The notes beneath the pieces are model-generated. The model was given only the letters and a program-made list of their open reading frames with translations, did not search any database and was not told the origin of the DNA. Shown here one piece after another: positions 47,695 through 56,319 of a stretch of DNA of 64,000 nucleotides. Both the position numbers and the translations under genes were made by a program. This DNA comes from Chenggangzhangella methanolivorans (GTDB lineage Bacteria > Pseudomonadota > Alphaproteobacteria > Rhizobiales > Methylopilaceae). Location of the stretch: assembly GCF_019797865.1 (NCBI RefSeq), contig NZ_CP081869.1:4726501-4790500 (forward strand). The letters are read 5' to 3'. How positions within the stretch are numbered: the first letter of the stretch is position 1; every line of letters begins with the position of its first letter.

Positions 47695-48168
47695 TCAGCC
47701 CTCGACTTCTTTGGCCAGGGCCTCGAGGAGCAGGCGCGTGCCTTCTTCGCGGCCGGCGCCGTCGTCGGAGCCATCGAGATAGGCGCCCTGCTCGGTATGG
47801 ACGAGCAGGGTGCTTTGGCCCGCGGCCGTCAGCTCGATGGTGGTGAGCGAAGCCGACATCGGCGCGCCGCCGAGCGTCATGCGGTAGCAGAACACGATGC
47901 GGGCGTCGGGAACGATGTCCTGATAGATCGTCTCGTTGGTGATCTCGGGCGACTGTCCGAACCGGAAGCGGGAGAATTCTCGGCCCCCGATGCGGAAGTC
48001 CGCCGCGTGCTCGAACACCTCGAACCCTTCGCCCTCGACGAGCCAGCGGCGCTTGGCGTCCGTGTCGGCGAAGGCGCGGAACACACGCGCAGGGCCCGCC
48101 TTGTAAAGGCGCTCGATCCGAAAGGTGCTGTGCACCGCGGGCTTCAGTTCTGTGCTTGCGTCAGTCAT
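47695..48168 (-). CDS. SRPBCC (AHSA1-like) domain protein
   Basis: The start at 48168 overlaps the ArsR gene. Residues 15-157 form an AHSA1-type START-like fold (TFRIERLYKAGPARVFRAFA, VPDARIVFCYRMTLGG). ArsR plus AHSA1 pairs are common; the second protein probably binds a small hydrophobic ligand. Confidence 0.85.
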   Translation of the reverse strand: MTDASTELKPAVHSTFRIERLYKAGPARVFRAFADTDAKRRWLVEGEGFEVFEHAADFRIGGREFSRFRFGQSPEITNETIYQDIVPDARIVFCYRMTLGGAPMSASLTTIELTAAGQSTLLVHTEQGAYLDGSDDGAGREEGTRLLLEALAKEVEG

Positions 48169-48508
48169 CGCCGTCGTCTCCCGTGGCGTCGGTTTCGGTG
48201 AGGAAAGCGGCCAGCCGGTCGAGCTTTCGCTCGGCCGGATGGCGACGCTCTTCGAGCCAGAGGGCGAGCGCGTCCATGCCGCCGGGCTCCAGCCGGCAGA
48301 TGCGGACGCGTCCGACCTTCTCGCTCGCAATGACCCCTGAAGCCTCCAGCACCTGCAGATGCTGCATGATCGCGGCGAGCGACATGTCGAAAGGCTTGGC
48401 GAGCTCGCCCGCCGGAGCGGGAGAGCGGCCCAATCGCTCGACGATCGCCCGACGCGTCGGGTCGGCCAGCGCGCGAAGCAGGGCGTCGACGTCTTGATGC
48501 TTAAGCAC
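48161..48508 (-). CDS. ArsR-family transcriptional regulator
   Basis: The 115-residue winged-helix protein has ALADPTRRAIVERLGRSPAP and MSLAAIMQHLQVLEASGVIA as the DNA-binding unit. It lacks the metal-binding ELCVCDL motif, so it is probably a non-metal ArsR. It is the first gene of a two-gene operon, behind CTTAAG repeats. Confidence 0.88.
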   Translation of the reverse strand: MLKHQDVDALLRALADPTRRAIVERLGRSPAPAGELAKPFDMSLAAIMQHLQVLEASGVIASEKVGRVRICRLEPGGMDALALWLEERRHPAERKLDRLAAFLTETDATGDDGDD

Positions 48509-48555
48509 GAGCTTAAGTTACAGCGCCGGGGTCGATAGTCAAGTGTGCGCTTAAG
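48500..48555. promoter_or_regulatory. CTTAAG repeats, probable ArsR operator
   Basis: CTTAAG occurs at 48500-48505, 48512-48517 and 48550-48555; the first two form CTTAAGCACGAGCTTAAG, an inverted repeat at the ArsR start. The sites also lie upstream of the divergent hydrolase gene. Confidence 0.6.
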
Positions 48556-48632
48556 TGTTTTGGCTCGGGTTGTCGCGCTGGATCCCTCGTGGGATGTCCG
48601 GCGTCCGTCGACGCCCACGCAGGAGACGCTGA

Positions 48633-49502
48633 ATGACCGCCGCCGTCCTGATCGCACGAAACGGTCCCGTGGAGCTGTGCACGCAGGCCTTCGGCGATCC
48701 GGACGCCCCGCCGGTCCTGCTCGTCATGGGCGCCGCCGCGTCGATGATGTGGTGGCCCGATCGCTTCTGCGAGGCGCTCGCCGAAGGGGGACGCCGCGTC
48801 ATCCGCTTCGATCACCGCGACACCGGCGCGAGCACGACGAACCCGCCGGGACCCGCGGCCTACGCCGTCGAGGATCTCGCAGACGACGTCCTGGCCATCC
48901 TTGACGCCTATGGGCTGACGCGCGCGCATCTCGTCGGGATGTCGCTCGGCGCCTTCGTTTCGCAGCTGGTCGCGCTGCGCGATCCGGACAGGGTGTCCAG
49001 CCTCACATTGATCGCCGCCGAGCCGCTCGGCGGCGAAGATGCGCCCGGGCCGTCGATGAGCGAGGCGTTCCTTGCTCATTTCGCGACGCTGGACGACGTC
49101 GACTGGAGGGACGAAAGCGCCGTCGGCGCCTTTCTGGGACGCATCGCGGAACTGAGTTCCTCGCCGGCGCGCGGCGTCGACCGCGCCGTCACGGACGAGC
49201 GCATCGCGCGCGAATTCGCGCGGTCCCGAAATCTCAGGTCGGCGTTCAATCATGCGACCGTCGGCGGCGACTTCGACCATTGGGATCTCCGGGAGATCGC
49301 CGCGCCGACGCTCGTCATCCACGGGGCCCATGACCCGGTGCTGCCGCTCGCCAACGGAGAGGCGATCGGGCGGCGGATTCCGGGCGCCCGACTTCATGTC
49401 CTGCCGGACGCGGGCCATGAGCTCCATGGCGACGACCTCGACGTGATCGCCGCGCAGATCCTCGCGCACACCGCTTCAAATCGCCCGTCCGGCCGAGGCT
49501 GA
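48633..49502 (+). CDS. Alpha/beta hydrolase
   Basis: The 289-residue protein has the nucleophile elbow GMSLGAF (about residues 100-106), acid in GAHDPVLP and base in DAGHELHG. The oxyanion region is VMGAAASMMWW. Similar to aclacinomycin-methylesterase-like hydrolases; the substrate is unknown. Confidence 0.88.
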   Translation: MTAAVLIARNGPVELCTQAFGDPDAPPVLLVMGAAASMMWWPDRFCEALAEGGRRVIRFDHRDTGASTTNPPGPAAYAVEDLADDVLAILDAYGLTRAHLVGMSLGAFVSQLVALRDPDRVSSLTLIAAEPLGGEDAPGPSMSEAFLAHFATLDDVDWRDESAVGAFLGRIAELSSSPARGVDRAVTDERIAREFARSRNLRSAFNHATVGGDFDHWDLREIAAPTLVIHGAHDPVLPLANGEAIGRRIPGARLHVLPDAGHELHGDDLDVIAAQILAHTASNRPSGRG

Positions 49503-49580
49503 GCCGGAACGTTCGTTCCGGTTCACGCGTTTGAGAGCACGGGCCGCAATTGCGTATCGGCCCATGACTGGGAGGTTCTC

Positions 49581-49730
49581 ATGCTCTGGGCCATCGCACT
49601 GTTTCTCGTCATCGCCTGGGCGCTCGGCTTCGTGGTGTTCCACGTCGCCTCGTGGCTCATCCATCTGCTGCTGATCGTCGCCGTCGCGGTGGTGATTTTG
49701 CGTCTGGTCAGAGGCCAGCCGGCCGTCTAG
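49581..49730 (+). CDS. Small DUF5670/lmo0937-type membrane protein
   Basis: A 49-residue protein starts MLWAIALFLVIAWALGFVVF after GGGAGG, with two hydrophobic helices and the mid-motif HVASWLIHLLLIVAVAVVIL. This matches the widespread small two-helix family of unknown function. Confidence 0.8.
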   Translation: MLWAIALFLVIAWALGFVVFHVASWLIHLLLIVAVAVVILRLVRGQPAV

Positions 49731-49740
49731 ACCCGGCTTC

Positions 49741-50093
49741 ATGGCGAGCGTCACGATCCACGGCATCAAGAACTGCGACACGATGAAGAAGGCGCGCGCC
49801 TGGCTCGACGAGCACGGCGTCGCGTATTCCTTCCACGACTACAAGGTCGCCGGGATCGACGCCGCGACGCTGAAGCGCTGGGCCGGCGAGGTGGGCTGGG
49901 AGACGCTGCTCAACCGCGCCGGAACCACCTTCAAGAAGCTGCCCGACGACGAGAAGGCCGGGATCGACGAGGGCAGGGCGCTTGCGCTGATGCAGGCCCA
50001 GCCCTCGATGATCAAGCGGCCGGTGCTCGAGACGGGCGGCAAAAACTGATGGTCGGCTTCAAGCCGGACCTTTACGCCAAGGCGTTCGGCTGA
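49741..50093 (+). CDS. ArsC/Spx-family protein, YffB type (one frameshift)
   Basis: It starts MASVTIHGIKNCDTMKKARA (thioredoxin-fold Cys of the ArsC family). TTFKKLPDDEKAG and QPSMIKRPVLETGGK match YffB-like proteins, which end in a GFKP motif. Here a change in the A-run at 50041-50045 is needed to reach LMVGFKPDLYAKAFG and stop at 50093; otherwise the protein ends six codons after KRPVLE. Exact function is unsettled. Confidence 0.8.
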
Positions 50094-50099
50094 CCGAGA

Positions 50100-50566
50100 T
50101 CAGCCGGGAATATCGCAGACGTCGATCCATTCCGCGCCGACCAGCTCCGCCATGCGGTGCGGCGAGACCCGCACGGAGCTCCGCGGCGAGCCCGCTGCGG
50201 GTATGACGACGTCGAAATCCTTCAGCGACACGTCGCAATAGACCGGAAGCGGCGCTGCGAGCCCGAAGGGCGACACGCCGCCGACCGGATGGCCCGTCAG
50301 CTGCGCGACCTCATCCACGCCAAGCATCCGCGGCTTGCCGCCAAGCGCTTCCCTGGCCTTGCGATTGTGGAGCCGCGCGTCGCCCCGCGTCACGAACAGC
50401 ATGACGCGATCTCCGACCCGCAACGACAGCGTTTTGGCGATCTGCCCCGGCGCGCAGTCGTGCGCCGTCGCGGCTTCCGGCACAGTGGCGGTGCTCACTT
50501 CATGCTCGACGACCATGAGGTCGGGCGCATGCTCGAGAGGAAGGCTCGGACGCTGTCGAGGCTCAA
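50100..50566 (-). CDS. YbaK/EbsC-family aminoacyl-tRNA deacylase (one frameshift)
   Basis: A TTG at 50566 overlaps the TetR stop (TTGA) and gives MSLDSVRAFL. A frame change at about 50535-50542 then gives LEHAPDLMVVEHEVSTATVP. The body shows AKTLSLRVGDRVMLFVTRGD and GHPVGGVSPFGL, the landmarks of the prolyl-tRNA editing fold. It clears mischarged tRNA. Corrected length is about 155 residues. Confidence 0.8.
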
Positions 50567-51178
50567 GGGGCGATCTCCTTCAACGCCATGCGCACATAGG
50601 TCTCGACCAGCGCGTCGCCTTCCTCGCGCGGAACCGAGATCGCGATCCGCATCGCCGCTTCCCCGAGCTGCATCACGAGGAAGGCGGAGCGTTCAAGCGC
50701 CTCGCGATCGGCGTCTGGCCGCACGCGCGCCATCGCTGCGGCGACCAGCGCTCCGTCAGCCCGGCTGTTCTCTTGCTCGAAGGCGCGCAGCGCCTTGTCG
50801 GCCTGCGTCGCAGACCAGACGTCGCGCATGACGGGCTCGGCGAGGAACAGGCCGTAATAGATCTCGACCAGCCGCCGGAACGCCTCGCGCAGCTCGTCCG
50901 TGGTCGAGACGCCTGAAAGCTCCCGCGATGCAGGCGCGCCCCTCCGCGCTGATGCGCTCCGCCAGCACGCGGATGATCGCCGTCTTGTCCGGAAAATACT
51001 GGTAGAGCGAGCCGATCGAAACGCCTGCGCGCTCGGCGACCTCCGCCATGCGCATGGCGTCGCTGCCCTTCTCCGAAATCAGCCCTCTGGCGGCGTCCAG
51101 CAGCTTTTCGACGCGCTCCAGCGCCCGCTTCTGGCTGGGCGCGCGGCGCAGGCTCGGGCCGGTTTCGACATCAGACAT
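50563..51178 (-). CDS. TetR-family transcriptional regulator (one frameshift)
   Basis: Residues 20-70 form the TetR helix-turn-helix (GSDAMRMAEVAERAGVSIGS, LYQYFPDKTAII). The frame changes at about 50930-50945 and resumes GVSTTDELREAFRRLVEIYY to the end. Corrected length is about 205 residues. It is divergent from an NmrA-like gene with inverted repeats between them. Confidence 0.82.
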
Positions 51179-51198
51179 GAGGGTTACTCACATTTTGC

Positions 51199-51254
51199 TT
51201 GACACATAATATGAGTACTCGTCACATTCTCAAAATATGAGAGATACTCATATT
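51199..51254. promoter_or_regulatory. Promoter and TetR-type operators between 51178 and 51267
   Basis: TTGACA at 51199-51204 could be a -35 box for the plus-strand gene. AATATGAG-N5-CTCATATT (51234-51254) is a perfect inverted repeat, and a related ATATGAGTACTC lies at 51209-51220. The ATGAG/CTCAT word repeated in the whole gap suggests two binding sites for the divergent TetR. Confidence 0.7.
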
Positions 51255-51266
51255 AGGGAGAAGGTG

Positions 51267-52110
51267 ATGACCGGGATCGAGTTCAAGGCGCGTGAGGCCA
51301 AGCCGACGCTGGTGGTGGGCGCGACGGGAAAGACCGGCAGGCGCGTGGTCGAACGGTTGGAGCGGGCGGGTCTGCCCGTGCGGCAGGGCTCGCGCGGCGC
51401 GGCGCCGGGCTTCGACTGGGAGCATGAGGCCGGCTGGGCGGCGGCGCTCGAGGGGACCGGGCGGCTTATGTCGCCTACTATCCCGACCTCGCCGCGCCCG
51501 GCGCGGTGGAGAAGATCCGCGCCTTCACGAACGCGGCCCTTTCGGCGGGGGTGCGCCGCATCGTGCTGCTCTCGGGCCGCGGCGAGGAGGAGGCGCAGGC
51601 GGCGGAGCAGGTTTTGATCGGCTCGGGGGCCGATTGGACGATCCTGCGCTGCAGCTGGTTCGCCCAGAATTTCTCCGAAAGCTTCATGGGCGAGGGCGTC
51701 GCCGCCGGGGCGCTCGTGCTGCCGGCGGGCGCGGTTCCTGAACCCTTCGTCGATTGCGACGACATCGCAGACGTCGCCTTCGCTTCGCTGACCGAAAGGG
51801 GCACGTGGGAATGCTCTACGAGCTGACGGGCCCGCGCGCGCTCACCTTCCGCGAGGCGGCCGCCGCCATCGCCGAAGCGCGGGGCGTGGCGCTCGATTAC
51901 GTGGAGGTTCCGTTGGACGCCTATGCGGCCGAGATGCGCGCCCACGACGTGCCGGCCGAGATGATCGACCTCGTCGTCTATCTGTTCGGCACGGTTCTGG
52001 ACGGCCGCAACGCCATGACGGCCGACGGCGTCGAGCAGGCGCTCGGCCGCAAGGGGACGGATTTCCGGACCTATGCGGCGCGTGTGGCTGCGGAAAGCGG
52101 GTGGGGCTGA
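51267..52110 (+). CDS. NmrA-like NAD(P)-binding protein (two frameshifts)
   Basis: It begins [38 protein letters not shown] is the Rossmann dinucleotide loop. Frame changes at about 51459-51464 and 51796-51801 are needed to join [20 protein letters not shown] and then [20 protein letters not shown]. Corrected length is about 280 residues, matching atypical SDRs of the NmrA/YtfG (quinone oxidoreductase or redox sensor) type. Controlled by the divergent TetR, by position. Confidence 0.8.
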
Positions 52111-52116
52111 GGCCGC

Positions 52117-52828
52117 TCAGCCCGCTCGCGTCGCCGCGTAGCGCTCGAAGCCGCGCGCGCGAAGCTCGCAAGCGGGACACTCGCCGCATCCAAAACCCCA
52201 GGCGTGGCGCTCGCCGCGGTCGCCGAGATAGCAGGTGTGGGTGTCTTCGACGATCAGTTCGACGAGCGGCCCGCCGCCAAGTCGCTCGGCGAGCGCCCAG
52301 GTCTCGGCCTTGTCGATCCGCATCAGCGGCGTGTCGATCTCGACCGCCCGGTCCATGCCGAGGGTGAGCGCCTTCGCCAGCGTCTGGATGGTTTCGTCGC
52401 GGCAGTCCGGATAGCCCGAATAGTCGGTCTCGCACATGCCGCCGACGAGGCGCGTCAGGCCGCGGCGATAGGCGAGCGCGGCGGCGAAGGTCAGAAAGAC
52501 GATGTTGCGGCCGGGCACGAAGGTGTTGGGCAGCCCGGCCTCCGTCATCGCGATCTCGGCGTCGCGGGGTGAGCGCGGTGTCGGAGATCTCGCCCAGAAC
52601 CGAAAGGTCGATCGTGTGGTCCTCGCCCAGACGGTCGCGCCATTCGGGCTTCAGTTCGCAGAGCCCCTCGCGGAGCGTCTCCCGGCGCTCGAGCTCCACC
52701 CGGTGGCGCTGGCCGTAGTCGAAGCCAAGCGTCTCGACGCGGGAGAAGCGGTCGAGCGCCCAGGCGAGGCAGGTGGTCGAGTCCTGCCCGCCGGAAAAGA
52801 GAACGAGGGCGCTTTCCTGCGCGCTCAC
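52117..52828 (-). CDS. queC: 7-cyano-7-deazaguanine synthase (one frameshift)
   Basis: The GTG at 52828 overlaps the queD stop. [18 protein letters not shown] is the ATP-pyrophosphatase loop; [20 protein letters not shown] follows a frame change in the GGGG at about 52566-52571. The zinc site is the C-terminal TCYLGDR and [11 protein letters not shown]. It converts carboxy-deazaguanine to preQ0 in queuosine synthesis. It forms a compact queE-queD-queC operon. Confidence 0.9.
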
Positions 52829-53201
52829 GCGGATTTCGCTCCCGGGCCGAAGTAGCTGCAGGCGTCGCCCTCGCTGTCGCGATAGACCGTGACCTTGTGG
52901 AGCCCGGACAGACGCCCTCGACCTTGCGCCAGATCCAGACAGAGAGGTTCTCCAGCGTCGCGGGGCCGAGATCCGCGACCTCGTCGAGGAAGCGGTGGTC
53001 GAGCCCGTCCCGCGCTTCCGCGAGCGCGCGGGAAAACAGGCCGAGATCGACCAGCATTCCGGTTTCCGGATCGGGACGGCCGCGCAAGCTCACCTCGGCC
53101 CGATAGGAATGGCCGTGGATGCGGCGGCTCGGCTCCACGTCGATCGAACGGGTGAGCGTGTGGGCCGCCTCGAAGCGGAACTGTTTGGAAAGTTCATGCA
53201 C
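52825..53201 (-). CDS. queD: 6-carboxytetrahydropterin synthase (one frameshift)
   Basis: It starts [20 protein letters not shown]; the zinc histidines are in AAHTL and RIHGHSY. A frame change at about 52911-52921 gives [20 protein letters not shown] to the stop at 52825. It performs the second step of queuosine precursor synthesis. The catalytic Cys that precedes HGHS in E. coli QueD appears to be Ser here ([10 protein letters not shown]), which is worth checking. Confidence 0.85.
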
Positions 53202-53210
53202 GGGCGTCTA

Positions 53211-53842
53211 TCAGGGCAGGCCGATGAGCTTGTGGGTCTGGAGGCTGAGCCGCCAGGGCGGATTGTCGAGGCAATAGGCGGCGGCCGCGGCGGTGTTCTG
53301 CTCGCGCGCCGCGCCGTCCATCGGCTGCAGGAAGAAGTGCCGGAAGTCGAGCCCCGCGAAGATTTCTGGGCCAGGCCGTCCTGCGGATAGACGAGCTTGA
53401 TCTCGTCGCCGCGAGCGAGCCTCAGCTCGGCTCCTGCCTTGGGGCTGACGCAGATCCAGTCGACGCCCGCGGGCGGCTCCTGCGTGCCGTTGGTCTCGAT
53501 CGCGATCTCGAAGTTTTTCGCGTGGACCGCCTTAATCAGCGCATCGTCGAGCTGGAGCAGCGGCTCGCCGCCGGTGAAGACCACGTAGGCGCGGCCCGGC
53601 GCGCCGCCCCAGGTCCGCTCGATCGCCGCCGCGAGATCGTCGGCCGTCGTAAATTTTGCCCCGCCCGGACCGTCGGTTCCGACAAAGTCCGTGTCGCAGA
53701 AGCGGCAGACCGCGGTCTCGCGATCCTGCTCGCGGCCCGACCACAGATTGCAGCCCGCGAAACGGCAGAAAACGGCCGCGCGCCCGGTCTGCGCGCCTTC
53801 GCCCTGCAGCGTCTTGAAGAGTTCTTTGACCGCATACGCCAT
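53211..53842 (-). CDS. queE: 7-carboxy-7-deazaguanine synthase, radical SAM (one frameshift)
   Basis: It starts MAYAVKELFKTLQGEGAQTG. The cluster-binding cysteines follow the long QueE pattern (CRFAGCNLW then CRFCDTDF). VVFTGGEPLLQLD binds SAM and AIETNGTQEPP the substrate. A frame change at about 53368-53372 joins IFAGLDFRHFFLQPMDGAAR to the end at 53211. Corrected length is about 210 residues. It forms the deazaguanine ring. Confidence 0.88.
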
Positions 53843-53889
53843 CGCGCGGCCAAAGACCCCCGGCGGGCCCGAAGGTCAAGCGGGAGGGA

Positions 53890-54040
53890 GGGCGCTTCTC
53901 CCTTCTCCGCTCATGGGAGAAGGTGTCCGGCGCGAAGCGTCGGGCGGATGAAGAGAGCGGGCGGCGCCATTCGGGGATGACGCGGAGGTTCATCCCGACC
54001 CTCTCCCGCAAGGCGAGAGGGGATCGGTCGGGTCGTCGCC
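53890..54040. repeat. Dispersed rhizobial-type palindromic repeat, copy A
   Basis: It contains CTTCTCC...GGAGAAG and CCCTCTCC...GAGAGGG hairpins joined by a G/C-rich middle, between queE and the L,D-transpeptidase. A second, differently arranged copy lies at 61035-61170. Such mosaic elements are common between genes in Hyphomicrobiales. Confidence 0.7.
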
Positions 54041-54053
54041 TTCGCCTGTTTGG

Positions 54054-54479
54054 TCACTGCGTGATGATGATCCGCGCGTTCTGCATGCCGCGCTTCCTCA
54101 CGAGATTGTAGAATGTGGCGGCGTTGCCCGGCGCGAGGCGCACGCAGCCATGACTCGCAGGCCGTCCGAGCGAGCGCACATAGCCGGTGCCGTGGATGGC
54201 GTAGCCGCCGCGGAAGAACACCGAATGCGGCATCGGCGACATGTCGTATTTCCGCGAATGCCACATCTTTTCAGTGCGGTACGGGCGGAAGATCCCGGTC
54301 GGCGTGACGTAGCCGCGGCGGGCGGTCGAGACCGGCCAGGAATAGGCCGTCGAGCCGTCGACCATGATGTCGGCGCGCTGGGCCGACAGGCTGATCTTGG
54401 CCACCACGCTCGCCTGCGCGAGCGACGGCGACAGGGCGAGCCCGAGCAGGCAAGCCAATGCGAACGCGACGCTTTTCAT
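54054..54479 (-). CDS. L,D-transpeptidase (YkuD domain)
   Basis: The start at 54479 gives a signal peptide (MKSVAFALACLLGLALSPSL, cleaved near SLAQA). The YkuD domain ends with IHGTGYVRSLGRPASHGCVR; the SHGCVRL motif holds the catalytic Cys. It cross-links peptidoglycan or attaches proteins to it in the periplasm. It is 141 residues, a minimal single-domain version. Confidence 0.9.
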   Translation of the reverse strand: MKSVAFALACLLGLALSPSLAQASVVAKISLSAQRADIMVDGSTAYSWPVSTARRGYVTPTGIFRPYRTEKMWHSRKYDMSPMPHSVFFRGGYAIHGTGYVRSLGRPASHGCVRLAPGNAATFYNLVRKRGMQNARIIITQ

Positions 54480-54645
54480 TGCTGGAGCCCCATGCGGTCC
54501 GCTCCCGCACGGCCGCGCCACAGTTGTGCCGCATATGTGGCGAGGTGTCGAATCACGTGTCTCGTGAGCGCAGGCGATGGCGTCGGGAGAGCCGCTCGGC
54601 TAGTTTCGAGCCGTTCCAACATCGGCCAGGCAGCGGATCCGCCTC

Positions 54646-55215
54646 ATGGCTCTCCTCATTCTCGGACTGGCGCTGTTTCTTGGCGCGCATCTCGTAACCC
54701 GCGCGCGCGGCGTCCGCGCCGGGTTGATCGCGCGCTTCGGGGAGGGCGGCTACAAGGCCGCCTATTCGCTCGTCTCGCTCGCGGGTCTCGTCCTGATCGT
54801 CATCGGCTGGCAGGCTGCGCCTTACATCGAGATCTGGTCGCCCCGGCCTGGACGCGGCACGTCGTCATTCTGCTGATGTGGCCGGTCTTCGTGCTGCTCG
54901 CGGCCTATCGCTTGCCGGGCCATATCCGCGCCCGGGCCAAGCATCCCATGCTCGCCGCGGTGAAGCTCTGGGCGACCGCCCATCTCATCGCCAACGGCGA
55001 TCTCGCCAGCATGCTGCTGTTCGGCTCGTTCCTGGCCTGGGGCGTCGTCGCGCGCATCGGGCTGAAGCGGCAGGAGCGGGCGACGGGCGCGCCGCCGCGG
55101 CCGGCCTCGTGGCAGAAACGACGTCATCGCGCTCGTCATCGGCACGGCGATCTACCTGCTGTTCGGCACGTTCCTGCACCCGCTGTTGATCGGCAGGCCG
55201 GCCTTCGCGATCTAG
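54646..55215 (+). CDS. NnrU-family membrane protein (two frameshifts)
   Basis: It starts MALLILGLALFLGAHLVTRA. RFGEGGYKAAYSLVSLAGLV and ARAKHPMLAAVKLWATAHLI are hallmarks of NnrU (linked to nitrite/nitric oxide reduction, related to NnrS loci). Frame changes at about 54839-54846 and 55110-55118 are needed. Corrected, it is about 190 residues with five or six membrane helices and ends LLIGRPAFAI. Confidence 0.82.
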
Positions 55216-55317
55216 TCTCTCAGAGCATTGCGGCTCCGGGGCCGCGTCGATATGGTGCCGCGCGCCGCGGGACCGTCCGGCTCCGGGGTTTGACTGCTGT
55301 TCTGACGACCGAGTTCA

Positions 55318-56042
55318 ATGGCCGACATCTTCCAAGAGGTCCAAGAAGACCTCCGACGCGACCGCCTCAAGGCGTTCTGGGACCGCTACGGAACCGCGAT
55401 CGTCGTGGTGATGGTCGTCGTCGTGGCGGGCGTCGGCGGCTGGCGCGGCTGGCAATACTACGAGAATCAGCAGGCTGAGACCGCAGGCGACCGCTACGAG
55501 GCGGCCGCAGCCCTCGCCAAGGACGGCAAGACCGCCGAGGCGCGCGCCGCCTTCGCGGCGATCGCGGCCGATGGCCCCGCCGGCTACAGCGCCATCGCCA
55601 AGCTCCGCGAGGCCGACGAGGCCGCGAAGGACGACAAGGCCGGCGCGCTGAAGCTTTATCAGGCGATCGCGAACGACGCCGCGGCCGATGGCCAGCTGCG
55701 CGACGCGGCGCGGGTTCGCGGCGCCTTTGGCCGTCGACGCCGGCTCGCGCGACGACGTCAAGGCGCTGGCCGAGCCGCTCGCCGCGACCAACGGCGCCTG
55801 GTCGACGCTCGCCGCGAGGCGATGGGCCTTGCGGCCTACAAGGCCGGCGACATGGGCCGACGCCCGCCGACAGTTCGAGGCCGTGGTGGCCGATCCCGAG
55901 GCGCCCGGCGCGAGCCGCCAGCGCGGACCTGATGCTCGCCGTCCTGCCGGCGCCGGAAGCGGCCGGCAAGGACGCTTCCAAGCCGTCAACTGAGTGTTTC
56001 GGCGCTTGCGCGCCGCATCGACCGGAGTTCGCCAAGCCGTGA
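55318..56042 (+). CDS. YfgM-like tetratricopeptide membrane protein (several frameshifts)
   Basis: It starts [20 protein letters not shown], with one membrane helix ([16 protein letters not shown]) and helical repeats ([20 protein letters not shown]). It is an alphaproteobacterial YfgM-type protein thought to assist envelope protein folding. Breaks occur at about 55717, 55815, 55853 and 55916 before the last stretch [20 protein letters not shown]. Position before der matches related genomes. Confidence 0.75.
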
Positions 56043-56261
56043 CCAGCCGCCTCGCCACAGCGCCCGAGCCGCGCTTGCGCTCGCCGTCGTGGGCTCGCTT
56101 GCGGGCTGCGACACGCTTTCCAACATGAACCCCTTCAACGAGAAGGAGACGCCGCTGCAGGCGATCGCCGCCCTGTCCCGCGCGTCGCCCCGCCGCCGCC
56201 CGACTCCGTGCCGCAGCCGCTCTCGGCGCTGCCGGCGCCGGGCGTCGCCAACCTCGCCTGA
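56039..56261 (+). CDS. Short lipoprotein, possible BamB remnant (two frameshifts)
   Basis: A GTG at 56039 overlaps the previous stop. Corrected at about 56075 and 56160, the frame reads [20 protein letters not shown] (lipobox LAGC) then [16 protein letters not shown] and a Pro-rich stretch ending APGVANLA and TGA. The NPF.EKE..L.G.R start resembles the N-terminus of BamB, the outer-membrane-assembly lipoprotein usually encoded between yfgM and der. The propeller repeats of BamB are absent: der begins 59 bp later. Confidence 0.45.
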
Positions 56262-56319
56262 TCGATCGCCCGAGGCCATTTCGGCCCCGGCGGCGACGTC
56301 GCCGGGAGGCCTTGAGCCC

